DNA of 64,000 bases, taken from Methanosarcina sp. UBA5. GTDB lineage: Archaea > Halobacteriota > Methanosarcinia > Methanosarcinales > Methanosarcinaceae. The notes beneath the pieces are model-generated. The model had not been told where the DNA came from. It saw only the letters and a program-made list of their open reading frames with translations, and made no database searches. Shown here in pieces: positions 62,831-64,000 of the stretch. The stretch covers positions 3,309 through 67,308 of the forward strand of contig NZ_DAVG01000121.1 of NCBI RefSeq assembly GCF_002505485.1, given 5' to 3'. A program made the position numbers and the translations under genes. Each line of letters opens with the position of its first letter. The first letter of the stretch is position 1.

Positions 62831-63018
62831 GATTGCTACCAGCGGAAAATTTAGATTAGTATATACAATGTTCTATTTAAGGTTAAGGTCTGGATTCTAT
62901 ATCTAAGTGTAGTAGTGAATGAATATTCTGTCATAAAAATAAAACTTTATATTAAAGTCTGCGCAAACTAAGGTAATCACTGATCAAAATAGGCAGATTT
63001 TTAATACAGGAAGTAATT

Positions 63019-63936
63019 ATGGACGAGCTTGAAGATCGAGAGGGCTTATCAGAAGCCGGCGACCCTCCACTGGGGCCTGAGCAACTGGAGCAGAGCGGTA
63101 GGGTGCTTGTTCTCCCGGTAAATGGGGAATCCAGAAAGATCACTCAGATTCTTTCCAATGAAACATCACTAAAGATTCTTGAGTTGCTCGGGAAAAAAAG
63201 CATGTCTGCAACCAGTATTGCAGAGGAGCTAAATCTTCCCCTTACCACTGTCAAGTATAATCTTGACTCCCTTATAGAATCTGATCTTATAAAGGTTAAA
63301 CAAATAAAATGGAGCAAGAAAGGAAGGCAGGTAAAAATCTACGAGTCAGTTGAAAAACTGATCGTCCTCGTTCCTTCGAAAAGCTCTATAGACAGGCTCT
63401 CTATCGTAAACCTGCTACAAAAGTATCTCGGAGTAATCGGAGCTGCCGTTTTTGCAGCCGCTGGTATAGAGTATTTTTCAGCTTATATGAAGGCAAAAAG
63501 GGTCATTGATGCAACTGCTCCTTTGAGAATAAAAATAATGAAAACACCTGATAACTCTTCTCTGGAGCAAATGACCCTTGGAATAAACGAGAGCAATAAC
63601 ATAAGCCCGAAAATAGCTCTTGGCCAGCAGGTGCCCGAAGGAGCTTCGAATGCAAGCTATGAGGCTCTGGAAGCAGGAGCAGGAAATACGTCTTCTGGAT
63701 TGGAAGCTGGCCCGACTCAGGAAGTTGCTGAAGTCCCAATATCCGCACCAGATGGTTTAAACTCTGTACATGGGTGCTCTTCTATCCCGCCTGAAGGGTT
63801 AGCTCATGCAAGCGGGATTCACGGGCTTTATGATATGCTTTCTCTTCACCCCGGGTTCTGGTTCCTGTTAGGGTGTGTTTTTATAGTAGTCGTGCTGATT
63901 GTAAGAGAAGTCTATTATAAGAAAAAAGCCAAGTAG
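63019..63936 (+). CDS. Membrane-bound winged-helix transcriptional regulator
   Basis: The 305-residue protein has an acidic N-terminal tail, then an ArsR-like helix-turn-helix (ILELLGKKSMSATSIAEELN, then TVKYNLDSLIESDLIKVKQ). A membrane helix lies near residue 138, then a Ser/Gly/Glu-rich extracellular-type stretch (175-270). A second helix follows near residue 275-298 (FWFLLGCVFIVVVLIVREVY) with a Lys end. It could read a surface signal. It ends with TAG. truA follows nine bases on. Confidence 0.75.
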   Translation: MDELEDREGLSEAGDPPLGPEQLEQSGRVLVLPVNGESRKITQILSNETSLKILELLGKKSMSATSIAEELNLPLTTVKYNLDSLIESDLIKVKQIKWSKKGRQVKIYESVEKLIVLVPSKSSIDRLSIVNLLQKYLGVIGAAVFAAAGIEYFSAYMKAKRVIDATAPLRIKIMKTPDNSSLEQMTLGINESNNISPKIALGQQVPEGASNASYEALEAGAGNTSSGLEAGPTQEVAEVPISAPDGLNSVHGCSSIPPEGLAHASGIHGLYDMLSLHPGFWFLLGCVFIVVVLIVREVYYKKKAK

Positions 63937-63944
63937 AGATTCTT

Positions 63945-64000
63945 ATGAGAGTCGCTTTAAAACTTGCATACATAGGCACCGAGTTTCACGGCTCCCAGAT
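63945..64000 (+). CDS. truA: tRNA pseudouridine synthase A, 5' part
   Basis: ATG 63945 opens a frame RVALKLAYIGTEFHGSQ that runs off the right edge. This is the usual TruA start (strand with FxGxQ-like end). TruA makes pseudouridine at positions 38-40 of tRNA. Only 18 codons are visible, so the call rests on this segment. Confidence 0.7.
   Translation, partial: MRVALKLAYIGTEFHGSQ

Overview
The window is archaeal and almost certainly from a Methanosarcina close to M. barkeri. The markers are a complete pyrrolysine system (pylT, pylS, pylB, pylC, pylD) beside the methylamine corrinoid activator RamA, the YcaO/TfuA pair that thioamidates methyl-coenzyme M reductase, archaeal-type PheS, TrpS, AlaRS, aIF2-beta and L10e, PurP, and an Msr-type (DUF1724) regulator. 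The 419-residue PylS resembles the M. barkeri enzyme as I remember it but is not identical. Intergenic regions are long, AT-rich and full of short degenerate repeats, as is usual in this genus.

Layout. 1-424: end of a SAM methyltransferase. 726-8065: ramA, tRNA-Pyl and the pylSBCD operon. This operon carries a tandem duplication that left a PylD(N-term)-PylC(C-term) chimeric ORF between pylC and pylD. 8200-10940: a TetR-type regulator with matching palindromes on both sides, followed by two tandem DUF1638 genes. 11026-14571: a terpenoid-cyclase-like toroid protein, ferritin and three UspA proteins. 14886-19664: a PGF-CTERM-like surface protein with a small membrane partner, tfuA/ycaO, and small membrane and AIM24 proteins. 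20117-25866: a PQQ beta-propeller protein, integrase and transposase remnants, and a radical SAM protein. 26003-30961: a TauE-type permease, a fluoride riboswitch with crcB and DUF190, and a CopB-type P-ATPase with a possible 35-residue membrane peptide. 31222-42788: an MFS transporter, pheS, trpS, a radical-SAM-like protein without its cluster cysteines, aIF2-beta (TRAM fusion), L10e, DUF1786, MoaB and DUF3795. 42886-45572: a feoB / 55-residue zinc-ribbon / feoA operon behind twin DtxR-like boxes. 46176-55469: a cupin, an Msr regulator, YhbY, alaS, a methyltransferase and poorly known proteins. 55959-56748: a CRISPR remnant with a TudS/DUF523 gene in a spacer-sized slot, then an uncharacterised 51-residue Cys-rich protein. 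57459-64000: a double-GNAT protein, leuB/leuD, a decayed HerA-like ATPase, purP, a membrane-bound HTH regulator and the start of truA.

How the genes connect. RamA reactivates the corrinoid proteins used by methylamine methyltransferases. Those methyltransferases contain the pyrrolysine that the pyl operon makes and inserts at UAG. YcaO/TfuA modify the terminal enzyme of the same pathway. The rest is translation and amino-acid housekeeping, with metal and ion homeostasis (Fe, Cu, F-) and stress genes. The points most worth checking are the pylC/pylD duplication, the CRISPR-flanked desulfurase gene, the TetR/DUF1638 regulon, the cysteine-less radical SAM protein, and small ORFs shorter than usual gene-calling cut-offs.
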